Positions 55,489-63,301 of a stretch of 64,000 bases of DNA are shown here, piece after piece. The notes beneath the pieces were generated by a model. The model was not told the DNA's origin. It ran no database searches and worked only from the letters and a program-made list of their open reading frames with translations. Numbering within the stretch: position 1 is the stretch's first letter; each line of letters opens with the position of its first letter. The DNA comes from Aeromicrobium sp. Root495 (lineage in GTDB: Bacteria > Actinomycetota > Actinomycetes > Propionibacteriales > Nocardioidaceae): assembly GCF_001426755.1 (NCBI RefSeq), contig NZ_LMFJ01000001.1, forward strand, positions 2,124,601 to 2,188,600. The letters are read 5' to 3'. A program made the translations under genes and the position numbers.

Positions 55489-56070
55489 ATGGGCGTCGTG
55501 ATCCTGGCCGGCCCGTCCGGCGTCGGCAAGTCCCACCTGGCCGAGCGGCTCGGGTGGTCGGTGCTCCGGCTCGACGACTTCTACCGTGACGGCGACGACC
55601 CCGACCTCCCCCGCAGCACCCTGGGGATCGTCGACTGGGACCACCTCGGCTCCTGGGACGCCGTCGCTGCCGTGGGCGCCATCGCCGAGCTCTGCGCCTC
55701 GGGACGCGCCTCCGTGCCGGTCTACGACATCGCGGCGAGCCGGGCCACCGGCACCCACGAGCTCGTGGCCGGCGAGCAGTTCATCGCCGAGGGACTGTTC
55801 GCCCCGGCCATCGTCGCCTCGTGCCGCGACGCCGGCCTCCTCGACGCCGCCATCTGCCTGCGCCGCCACCGGCTGGTCACGTTCGCCCTGCGCCTGGGCC
55901 GCGACCTGCGGGAGGGGCGCAAGGCGCCCTGGGTGCTGGTGCGACGCGGCTGGCGTCTCATGCAGGCCGAGCCCGAGGTGGTGACCCGGGCCGTGGCCGC
56001 GGGGTGCACCCCCATGACACCCCGGCAGGCCCGCCGCGCCCTCACCCGCCCGCGCGACGCCTCGCGGTAG
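55489..56070 (+). CDS. Uridine-kinase-like P-loop protein, 193 aa
   Basis: This nucleoside-kinase-superfamily ATPase has Walker A GPSGVGKS at 8-15. LRLDDFYRDGDDPDLP carries the DDFY motif typical of uridine and phosphoribulokinase-like enzymes, and VDWDHLGSWDA corresponds to the substrate loop. VYDIAASRATGTH and FIAEGLFAP follow, then Arg-rich lid helices. It lacks the full length of Udk (about 210). TAGGCT lies 6 nt before the ATG. In a nucleoside-salvage neighbourhood it may phosphorylate imported (deoxy)nucleosides. This is inference. Confidence 0.83.
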   Translation: MGVVILAGPSGVGKSHLAERLGWSVLRLDDFYRDGDDPDLPRSTLGIVDWDHLGSWDAVAAVGAIAELCASGRASVPVYDIAASRATGTHELVAGEQFIAEGLFAPAIVASCRDAGLLDAAICLRRHRLVTFALRLGRDLREGRKAPWVLVRRGWRLMQAEPEVVTRAVAAGCTPMTPRQARRALTRPRDASR

Positions 56071-56079
56071 CGTCCGACC

Positions 56080-56481
56080 ATGCGTCGTCTCGGAGTCGTC
56101 CTGGCAGCAGCAGCCCTCGTGATGCTGGGAGGGTGCAGTGGTGACGACGGGTCGGAGGCAGGGTCCGACCCCGCCACGCCTGCTCCGACGTCGCCTGCCG
56201 CCTCGGCGGCGACCGGAGCCCTCGGCACGGCGTGCGCCGACCTGCTCGACGACGGCGGTCTCGTCCAGCAGGCCCTCGACCTCGCCGACGCCGAGCCCCA
56301 GGACGGCACCGGCGTCCAGGGCAGGCTCTTCGCGATCGTGTCCGACGGCCCCGACCAGCTCAGCGACCCGGTCGGTCAGCTCGTCGACTTCCTCGACGAC
56401 CAGGAGGCGTACGTCGAGGACGGCCACCTCAGCTCGTCCGTCACCGACGCCGTGACGAGGATCGGGAAGATCTGCGCGTGA
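56080..56481 (+). CDS. Predicted small lipoprotein, 133 aa
   Basis: The signal peptide has the lipobox LGGC (Cys19). A Ser/Pro/Ala/Thr-rich linker (about 20-48) and a small helical domain follow, with Cys58 and Cys132 possibly paired (GTACADLL ... GKICA). TAGCGT lies 6 nt before the ATG. It is 9 bp after the kinase-like gene but may have its own leaderless promoter. No family is recognised. Confidence 0.75.
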   Translation: MRRLGVVLAAAALVMLGGCSGDDGSEAGSDPATPAPTSPAASAATGALGTACADLLDDGGLVQQALDLADAEPQDGTGVQGRLFAIVSDGPDQLSDPVGQLVDFLDDQEAYVEDGHLSSSVTDAVTRIGKICA

Positions 56482-56487
56482 GCCGTC

Positions 56488-57588
56488 TCAGCGCGCAGGG
56501 CCCTCGGCGGCCAGGGCGGCGTAGGCGGGCTTGATGACGTCGTTGATGAGGGCCAGCCGGTCGTCGAACGGCAGGAAGGCGCTCTTCATGGCGTTGACCG
56601 TGAACCAGCGCAGGTCCTCGAGGCCGTAGTCGAAGGCATCGACGAGCAGCTGCATCTCACGCGTCATGGAGGTCCCGCTCATGAGGCGGTTGTCGCAGTT
56701 CACCGTGACGCGGAAGCCCAGCTCCTTGAGCAGGCCGATGGGGTGGTCGGCGATGGAGCGCATGCCGGGCACCGCCGACGTCTGCAGGTTGGAGGACGGG
56801 CACATCTCGAGCGGGATGCGACAGTCACGGATGTAGGCCGCGAGCCGACCCAGCTGCGGTCCGCCCGGGGCCGCGAGGTCGATGTCGTCGATGATCCGGA
56901 CTCCGTGACCCAGCCGGTCGGCGCCGCAGCGCTGGATGGCCTGCCAGATGGACGGGAGCCCGAAGGCCTCGCCGGCGTGGATCGTGAAGTGCGCGTTCTC
57001 CCGGCGCAGGTACTCGAACGCCTCGAGGTGCAGGATGGGCGGGAAGCCGTCCTCGGCACCGGCGATGTCGAAGCCTCCGACCCCGCGGTCGCGGTACTCC
57101 ACGACGAGCCGGGCGATCTCGAGCCCGTGCTGCGCGTGCCGCATGGCCGTGAGCAGCTGGCGGACCACGATGGGCCGACCCTCGTCGGCCGCGAGGGCGC
57201 GACCCTCGTCGATGCCGGACTGCACGGCCTCCACGGTGGCTGCGAGGCTGAGTCCCGCCTGCAGGTGCTGCTCCGGTGCCCAGCGCAGCTCGGCGTACAC
57301 GACGCCGTCGCGCGCCAGGTCGAGCACCGACTCACGGGCCACCCGGGCCAGGTCCTGCGGCCGCTGCATGACGGCGACCGTGTGGATGAACGTCTCGAGG
57401 TAGCGCACGAGCGAGCCGGAGTCGGCCGCCGCGCGGAACCACTCCCCCAGCAGCTCGGGCTCGGAGGGCAGCGCGTGCCCGATCTCGGCGGCGATCTCGG
57501 CCACCGTCTCGGGGCGCACCCCGCCGTCGAGGTGCTCGTGCAGCGCCACCTTGGGCGCTGCGGCGACCTGCTCCGGCGTGACCTTCAT
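56488..57588 (-). CDS. add: Adenosine deaminase, 366 aa
   Basis: This enzyme deaminates (deoxy)adenosine to (deoxy)inosine, the substrate of the purine phosphorylase at 45.4 kb. The zinc motif is HEHLDG (His17, His19). HAGEAFG holds the third His and catalytic Glu, and LGHGVRI follows. The metal Asp is in [13 protein letters not shown], the form usual in actinobacterial Add. ATG 57588 is 10 bp after the MaoC stop. It is the last gene of the operon that begins beyond the right edge of the window. Confidence 0.94.
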   Translation of the reverse strand: MKVTPEQVAAAPKVALHEHLDGGVRPETVAEIAAEIGHALPSEPELLGEWFRAAADSGSLVRYLETFIHTVAVMQRPQDLARVARESVLDLARDGVVYAELRWAPEQHLQAGLSLAATVEAVQSGIDEGRALAADEGRPIVVRQLLTAMRHAQHGLEIARLVVEYRDRGVGGFDIAGAEDGFPPILHLEAFEYLRRENAHFTIHAGEAFGLPSIWQAIQRCGADRLGHGVRIIDDIDLAAPGGPQLGRLAAYIRDCRIPLEMCPSSNLQTSAVPGMRSIADHPIGLLKELGFRVTVNCDNRLMSGTSMTREMQLLVDAFDYGLEDLRWFTVNAMKSAFLPFDDRLALINDVIKPAYAALAAEGPAR

Positions 57589-57598
57589 CGGTGAACCT

Positions 57599-58069
57599 TC
57601 ATCCGTGGGCCCCCTGGGCATCCATGAGGATCGTGACCGTCTCGGCCACGCACGCCGGCTTGTCCTCGCCGCGCACCTCGATCATGTGCTGCAACGTGAC
57701 CTGCTGGCCTCGCTGGACATCCTTGGCCTCGAGCATCCGCACGCGGTTGCGCACCTTGGCACCCACGCGGACGGGCGTGGCGAACCGCACCTTGTTGAGT
57801 CCGTAGTTCACCCGCGCGACGTCTCCCGCGAACGCGTAGACCTGAGCCCCGAGGAACGGCAGCAGCGAGAGGGTGAGGTAGCCGTGCGCGATGGTGGCGC
57901 CGAAGGGACCGTCGGCCGCGCGCTCGGGGTCGACGTGGATCCACTGCCGGTCGCCCGTGGCGTCGGCGAAGAGGTCGATCCGTTCCTGGGAGATCTTGAG
58001 CCACTCGCTCACGCCCAGCTCGTCGCCCACGGCGTCGGCGATCTCGTCCCGGTCGTTCAGCACACGCAT
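57599..58069 (-). CDS. MaoC-like (R)-specific hydratase, 156 aa
   Basis: This is a hot-dog-fold hydratase. The hydratase-2 motif is visible as [16 protein letters not shown], with the catalytic pair Asp40 and His45, and [18 protein letters not shown] follows. Known relatives hydrate enoyl-CoAs. It starts at ATG 58069, 10 bp after the thymidine phosphorylase stop, and TAGGTT lies 7 nt before the ATG, so a second, internal leaderless start is possible. Its place inside a nucleoside operon is unexplained. Confidence 0.9.
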   Translation of the reverse strand: MRVLNDRDEIADAVGDELGVSEWLKISQERIDLFADATGDRQWIHVDPERAADGPFGATIAHGYLTLSLLPFLGAQVYAFAGDVARVNYGLNKVRFATPVRVGAKVRNRVRMLEAKDVQRGQQVTLQHMIEVRGEDKPACVAETVTILMDAQGAHG

Positions 58070-58079
58070 GACACCGAAC

Positions 58080-59363
58080 CTAACCGATGCGGTCGAGGAC
58101 GACGTCGGTCCGGGGCGCCGGAGCGTCGCCGAGGTCGAAGCCGCCCTCCAGCGCCTCGAGAGCACGCTCGAACCGCTCGGGCGTGTCGGTGTGCAGCGTC
58201 AGGAGCGGTGCGCCTGCCGCGACCTCGTCGCCCGGCTTGGCATGCATCACGACGCCGGCGCCGGCCTGCACCGCCTCGTCGGGGCGCGAACGGCCCGCCC
58301 CGAGGCGCCAGGCGGCCAGGCCCACGGCCATGGCGTCGAGCCGCGTGAGGACGCCACCCTCGGGGGCGGTGACGACGTGCGTCTCCCGGGCCTGCGGGAG
58401 GGCCGCGTCGGCGTCGCCGCCCTGGGCCGAGATCATCGAGCGCCAGGCGTCCATGGCCCGGCCGTCAGCGAGCGCCTCGGCGGGGTCGACGTCCCCACGA
58501 CCCGCGGCGGCCAGCATCTCGCGGGCCAGGGCGAGGGTGAGGTCGACGACGTCCTGCGGACCACCGCCGGCCAGCACCTCGACCGACTCGGCGACCTCGA
58601 GCGCGTTGCCGGCGGTGAGGCCGAGCGGCGTGGCCATGTCGGTGAGGAGAGCGACGGTGTTGACGCCCGCGTCGGTGCCGAGCGCGACCATGGTCTCCGC
58701 CAGCTCACGAGCCTGGTCGAGGTCCTTCATGAAGGCGCCGGAGCCCACCTTCACGTCGAGGACGAGCGCGCCTGTGCCCTCGGCGATCTTCTTGCTCATG
58801 ATGGAGCTGGCGATGAGGGGGATGGCCTCGACGGTGCCGGTGACGTCGCGCAGCGCGTAGAGCTTCTTGTCGGCAGGAGCCAGGCCCGAGCCGGCCGCAC
58901 AGATGACGGCGCCGACGTCCTCCAGCTGCGCCAGCATCTCCTCGTTGGACAGCGCGGCCCGCCAGCCGGGGATGGCCTCGAGCTTGTCGAGCGTGCCACC
59001 GGTGTGGCCGAGCCCGCGGCCGGAGAGCTGCGGCACGGCCACGCCGCAGGCGGCCACGAGCGGCGCCAGGGGCAGCGTGATCTTGTCGCCCACGCCGCCC
59101 GTGGAGTGCTTGTCGGCCGTGGGGCGCGAGAGGGACGAGAAGTCCATGCGCTCGCCGCTCGCGATCATGGCGGCGGTCCAGCGCGCGATCTCGGGGCGGT
59201 CCATGCCGTTGAGCAGGATGGCCATGGCGAGCGCCGACATCTGCTCGGGCACCACGACGCCCCGCGTGTAGGCGTCGACCACCCAGTCGATCTGGGCGTC
59301 GCTCAGGCGGTGCTTGTCGCGCTTGGCGGCGATGATGGCGGGAGCGTCGAAGGGCTCGGTCAC
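58080..59363 (-). CDS. deoA: Thymidine phosphorylase, 427 aa
   Basis: This enzyme cleaves thymidine (and often uridine/deoxyuridine) to base and (deoxy)ribose-1-phosphate. The phosphate-binding signature is ADKHSTGGVGDKITL, followed by SGRGLGHTGGTLDKLE and the KVGSGAFMKDL motif. The C-terminal PYNP-type domain has HAKPGDEVAAGAPLLTLH. The GTG start at 59363 overlaps the P450 stop (GTGA), so the two are coupled. The normal length of the family is about 430-440. Confidence 0.95.
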   Translation of the reverse strand: MTEPFDAPAIIAAKRDKHRLSDAQIDWVVDAYTRGVVVPEQMSALAMAILLNGMDRPEIARWTAAMIASGERMDFSSLSRPTADKHSTGGVGDKITLPLAPLVAACGVAVPQLSGRGLGHTGGTLDKLEAIPGWRAALSNEEMLAQLEDVGAVICAAGSGLAPADKKLYALRDVTGTVEAIPLIASSIMSKKIAEGTGALVLDVKVGSGAFMKDLDQARELAETMVALGTDAGVNTVALLTDMATPLGLTAGNALEVAESVEVLAGGGPQDVVDLTLALAREMLAAAGRGDVDPAEALADGRAMDAWRSMISAQGGDADAALPQARETHVVTAPEGGVLTRLDAMAVGLAAWRLGAGRSRPDEAVQAGAGVVMHAKPGDEVAAGAPLLTLHTDTPERFERALEALEGGFDLGDAPAPRTDVVLDRIG

Positions 59364-60535
59364 AGGGAAACCTCGATGGCGGAGAAGCCGCGCAGGACCC
59401 ACGTGGGCCGGCGCGGCGCGGAACCGGTCAGGGACAGGTCGGGGAAGCGTTCGAGCAGGCGGCGGATCGTGATCTCCAGCTCCAGCCGGGCGAGCGGGGC
59501 GCCGAGACAGAAGTGCAGACCCATGCCGAAGCCCACGTGGGGGTTGGGGTCACGGCCGACGTCGAAGCGGTCGGCGTCGGCGAACGCGGCGGCGTCGCGA
59601 TTGGCCGAGCCCATGAGGCACGCGACCTTCTGGCCGGCCGAGACGGTCTGCCCGGCGATCTCGACGTCGGCGGTGGCCGTGCGCTCGAAGAGCTGGAGCG
59701 GCGCGTCGTAGCGGATGAGCTCCTCGAGCGCGGTGGCCACGTCCACCTCGCCCGAGGTCACGCGGGACTGCTGGTCGGGGTGGCTCAGGAGCGCGTGCAT
59801 GCCGTTCCCGAAGACGTTGACCGACGCCTCGTGGCCGGCGTTGAGGAGCAGCACGACCGACGCGACGAGCTCGTCGTCGGAGAGGCCTCCGTCCTCCACG
59901 AGGTGCGAGACGAGGCCGTCGTCGGGGTGACGGCGCTTGTGCTCGACCACGTCGCGGACGTAGGCCGAGAAGTCGAGCGAGGCCTGGACCGCCGCGGCCC
60001 GCACGTCGTCGCCCACGCCCTGCTCGTACATGTGCACGATGCCCTGGGACCAGTCGCGCAGGCTCGCGTGGTCGGCGCGGGGCACGCCCAGCAGGTCGGC
60101 GATGACGTAGACGGGCATGGGCTCGGCGTAGGCGCCCAGGACGTCGACCGTCTCCCCGGCGGAGAAGGCGTCGAGCATCGAGACGGCCAGCTCGTCGATG
60201 CGTGGGGCCATGCGCTCCACGTGCCCTCGCCCGAAACCGCGCTGGACAGACCCACGAAGTCTGCGGTGGGTCTGATCTTCGTTTTCCATCATCTGGTTGC
60301 GGTGGAGCGCGTTGAACGGCTCCATCTCCGCGGTGGGCTCCCAGTCGTCCCAGAGCCGGCCCAGCTTCCGGTTGCGGAGCACGGCGCTCACGGACGCGTG
60401 GGTGGTGGCGAGCCAGCGCGCGCTCGGCTCGTGCCACAGCAGCGGGCCGGACGCCCGCAGCTCGGCGAGCACGGGATACGGGTCGCTCACGAACGACGAT
60501 TCCGTGAGGTCGACGTCGCTCAGCTCGAGCGTCAC
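59360..60535 (-). CDS. Cytochrome P450, 391 aa
   Basis: This is a soluble class-I-type monooxygenase. The heme loop FGMGLHFCLG has Cys343 as ligand, ExxR is EELIR (Glu272, Arg275), and the I-helix reads NAGHEASVN. The usual oxygen-activating Thr after the acidic residue is Ala237, the same change as in P450 EryF, where a substrate hydroxyl takes over. Start and stop both overlap neighbours (GTGA with cytidine deaminase upstream and with deoA downstream). A patch at about residues 84-99 uses codons rare in this genome and carries a perfect 9-bp inverted repeat. No ferredoxin is adjacent. The substrate is unknown; the operon suggests a nucleoside or a product of one. Confidence 0.93.
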   Translation of the reverse strand: MTLELSDVDLTESSFVSDPYPVLAELRASGPLLWHEPSARWLATTHASVSAVLRNRKLGRLWDDWEPTAEMEPFNALHRNQMMENEDQTHRRLRGSVQRGFGRGHVERMAPRIDELAVSMLDAFSAGETVDVLGAYAEPMPVYVIADLLGVPRADHASLRDWSQGIVHMYEQGVGDDVRAAAVQASLDFSAYVRDVVEHKRRHPDDGLVSHLVEDGGLSDDELVASVVLLLNAGHEASVNVFGNGMHALLSHPDQQSRVTSGEVDVATALEELIRYDAPLQLFERTATADVEIAGQTVSAGQKVACLMGSANRDAAAFADADRFDVGRDPNPHVGFGMGLHFCLGAPLARLELEITIRRLLERFPDLSLTGSAPRRPTWVLRGFSAIEVSL

Positions 60536-60960
60536 TGCTCCGGTGTCTCCAGGTCCACGGCACTGAAGGCGTCGGGCAGGACCTCGTTCATGGTCTTGAT
60601 GCCCGTGGGGGTCTGCAGCTGCATCTCGGGGCCGCCGTTCTCCCACAGGAGCTGGCGGCACCGCCCGCACGGCATGAGCGGCTTGCCCTGGCCGTCGACG
60701 CACGCGACGGCGACGAGGCGGCCGCCGCCCGTGGAGTGCAGGGCCGAGACCATGCCGCACTCGGCGCACAGGGCCACGCCGTAGGCGGCGTTCTCGACGT
60801 TGCAGCCCAGGACCACGCGACCGTCGTCGACCAGTCCCGCGACACCGACCTTGTAGTGGGAGTAGGGCGCGTAGGCGCGCCCCATGACCTCGGTGGCGTA
60901 GCGCGTGAGGGCGTCCCAGTCGATGGGGTCGTCGGCGCCCGTGATGCCGAGGGCTGTCAT
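60532..60960 (-). CDS. cdd: Cytidine deaminase, 142 aa
   Basis: This enzyme deaminates (deoxy)cytidine to (deoxy)uridine. The zinc site is CAEC (Cys65, catalytic Glu67) plus PCGRC (Cys98, Cys101). The substrate motif is GCNVENAAYG, with YSHYKVGVA before it. It has the homotetrameric short-form length. The ATG overlaps the upstream permease stop (ATGA), and the stop overlaps the P450 start. Confidence 0.95.
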   Translation of the reverse strand: MTALGITGADDPIDWDALTRYATEVMGRAYAPYSHYKVGVAGLVDDGRVVLGCNVENAAYGVALCAECGMVSALHSTGGGRLVAVACVDGQGKPLMPCGRCRQLLWENGGPEMQLQTPTGIKTMNEVLPDAFSAVDLETPEQ

Positions 60961-62222
60961 CCGGCACTTCCTCGTCGGTAGGGCTTGCCGTCGGCGGCCG
61001 GCATGCGGAGCCGTTGCGACGCGATGGCGAGCGCGAACAGGGTGACCACGTACGGCGTCATCCCGGTGAAGGCGCTCGGTACCGAGTCGGTGAGCAGGTA
61101 CCAGACCAGCAGGAGCACGCCGACCGCCAGCACGATGACCGCCGCGGTCTTCTCGCCCGCGCGGTACTTGACCACCGCGTAGGCGAGCAGCAGGACCGTG
61201 ATGAGCAGCAGGAGGGCGTGCACGAGCGGCCCGTTGCGTGGCAGCAGGCTCAGACCGTCGGAGTAGCCGAACATGAGCGATCCCGTGAGCACGCCACCCG
61301 GCCGCCAGTTGCCGAAGATCATCGACGCGAGGCCGATGTAGCCGCGACCGCCGGTCTGACCCACCGTGAACGAGGACGACGCCACCATGGTGAGGTACGC
61401 GCCACCGAGCCCGGCGAGCGCGCCCGACGCGAGGACGGCGACGTACTTGTAGAGGTAGACGTTGACGCCCAGCGTCTCGGCCGCCTGTGGGCTCTCGCCG
61501 CACGAGCGGAGCCGCAGGCCGAAGCTGGTGCGCCACAACGTCCAGGCCGTGATGGGCACGAGGGCCAGGGCGAGGATCGTGAGCACCGAGATGTTGGTGG
61601 TGAGCGCGCCCACCACCGCAGCGAGGTCGGAGACCACGAACCAGTGGTGTCCGGCGAGGCTGTCGGCGGCGTCGGAGAGGCCGGGGACGGAGAACTTGGG
61701 CAACGTCTCGTAGCCCGACAGGTTGCGCGGTCCACCGCCTTCCAGGTCCTCGAAGAACTGCTTGGCCAGGAAGCCCACCGCGCCGAGGCCGATGATGTTG
61801 ACCGCGACGCCCGAGATGATGTGGTCGACCCCGAAGCTCACCGTGGCCACGGCGTGCAGGAGCGCGGCCAGGACTCCCATGAAGGCCGCGCCGAGCAGAC
61901 CGGCGACGGGTCCGTAGTGGTAGGCGAAGTAGGCCGCGCCCCACGTGCCCAGGAGCATCTGGCCCTCGAGACCGATGTTGACGATGCCGGCGCGCTCGGA
62001 CCACAGCCCGCCGAGACCGGCGAGCAGGATGGGGCAGGCGCCGATGAGGGCGGCCCGGAGGGTGCCGACGCTCGAGAGCCGGTCGGCGCCCGTGGCGATG
62101 CGGATGACCGAGACCGTGACGACGACGGCGAGCACGACCACGAGCCACGTGAGCCAGCGGTTGCGCGCGCGGCCCAGGGCCGTGCCCGGGTCGGGCTGCG
62201 TGGGTGCGGCGACGGTGCTCAC
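60957..62222 (-). CDS. Nucleoside-type ABC transporter permease, 421 aa
   Basis: This BPD_transp_2-family membrane protein resembles the second permease of nucleoside uptake systems (YufQ/NupQ-like). It has about ten helices and conserved segments SERAGIVNIGLEGQMLLGTW, GVDHIISGVAVNIIGLG, LRSCGESPQAAETLGVNVY and ALAGLGGAYLTM. The start GTG overlaps the upstream permease stop. The protein has an extra C-terminal helix pair (TGMTPYVVTLFALAIASQRLR). With the enzymes downstream, it would import nucleosides. Confidence 0.9.
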   Translation of the reverse strand: MSTVAAPTQPDPGTALGRARNRWLTWLVVVLAVVVTVSVIRIATGADRLSSVGTLRAALIGACPILLAGLGGLWSERAGIVNIGLEGQMLLGTWGAAYFAYHYGPVAGLLGAAFMGVLAALLHAVATVSFGVDHIISGVAVNIIGLGAVGFLAKQFFEDLEGGGPRNLSGYETLPKFSVPGLSDAADSLAGHHWFVVSDLAAVVGALTTNISVLTILALALVPITAWTLWRTSFGLRLRSCGESPQAAETLGVNVYLYKYVAVLASGALAGLGGAYLTMVASSSFTVGQTGGRGYIGLASMIFGNWRPGGVLTGSLMFGYSDGLSLLPRNGPLVHALLLLITVLLLAYAVVKYRAGEKTAAVIVLAVGVLLLVWYLLTDSVPSAFTGMTPYVVTLFALAIASQRLRMPAADGKPYRRGSAG

Positions 62223-63301
62223 GAGACCACTCCTTCGGTGGGACGGTCGTCGAGTCTCGCGGCGACCGCCTCCTGCTCGGCTCGGGCCTGGCGGCGGCGG
62301 ACGACCTCGTAGGCCACCACGACCGCCAGGACCACGACGCCCTGGGTGATGTCGACGACCTGCTTGGCGATGCCGTCGCGCTGCAGCTCGTTGGACTGGC
62401 CCGCCAGGAAGGCGAAGAGCAGCGAGCCGACGGCGATGCCGATCGCCCGGTTGCGTCCCAGCAGGGCCACGGCCAGGCCGGTGAAGCCCAGGCCGGCCTG
62501 GAAGTTCTCCGGCGTGCCGAACGTGTGGACGCTGCCGAAGTAGGCCGGCATCCACACGAGACCTGCGACGGCTCCGGAGAGCGCCATGGAGATGATGACC
62601 ATCCTGCCCACGCCGATGCCGCTCGCGAGCGCGGCCGTGGGCGACTCGCCCGTGGTGCGCAGGTCGAAGCCGAAGCGGGTCCGCGAGAGCAGGAACCAGT
62701 AGCCCACGCCCACGGCGACCGCCACGACGAACAGGGCCCAGACGTCGGGTGCGCCCGAGACCACGGAGAAGCCGAGCGGCTGGCTCGACTCCGGCAGGCG
62801 CGGCGTGATGTAGGTGTAGCCGCTCTTCTCGCCGTAGCGCTGGACCAGGTAGCCCGCCATGGTGAGCGCGATGTAGTTCAGCATGATGGCCGAGATGACC
62901 TCGCTGACGCCGCGGGTCACCTTGAGGATGCCCGCGATGGACGCGTACAGCGCGCCCGCCAGCATGGCCACGACCAGCGTGGCCAGGATGTTGAGCGGAC
63001 CGGAGACGATGCCGGACCCGCCGAAGAAGGCCGCCGCCGTGGTGCCGGCGATGTACTGGCCCTCGACGCCGATGTTGAACAGTCCCATGCGGAAGCCGAT
63101 GGCGGCCGCGAAGGCCGAGATCGAGATCATCGACGACTGGTTGATGATGTTGACGAGCACGCGGTCGTCGGGCACCGACAGGATCGTCGAGATGAAGCTC
63201 GTGGCCGAGCCTCCCGAGACGACGATGACGGCACTCGTGGCGACGAGCGCGACGAGCACGGCCACGACCGGCGGGAGAACGGCGTAGAAGAGGCGCTTCA
63301 C
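62219..63301 (-). CDS. Nucleoside-type ABC transporter permease, 360 aa
   Basis: This is the first permease of the pair (YufP/NupP-like). The segments GFRMGLFNIGVEGQYIAG, VSEVISAIMLNYIAL, LRTTGESPTAALASGIGVG and GFTGLAVALLGRN are characteristic of the family, which imports purine and pyrimidine nucleosides with a BmpA-type lipoprotein. It has about eight to nine helices and a charged tail. The start GTG at 63301 overlaps the ATPase stop at 63298. Confidence 0.9.
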   Translation of the reverse strand: MKRLFYAVLPPVVAVLVALVATSAVIVVSGGSATSFISTILSVPDDRVLVNIINQSSMISISAFAAAIGFRMGLFNIGVEGQYIAGTTAAAFFGGSGIVSGPLNILATLVVAMLAGALYASIAGILKVTRGVSEVISAIMLNYIALTMAGYLVQRYGEKSGYTYITPRLPESSQPLGFSVVSGAPDVWALFVVAVAVGVGYWFLLSRTRFGFDLRTTGESPTAALASGIGVGRMVIISMALSGAVAGLVWMPAYFGSVHTFGTPENFQAGLGFTGLAVALLGRNRAIGIAVGSLLFAFLAGQSNELQRDGIAKQVVDITQGVVVLAVVVAYEVVRRRQARAEQEAVAARLDDRPTEGVVS

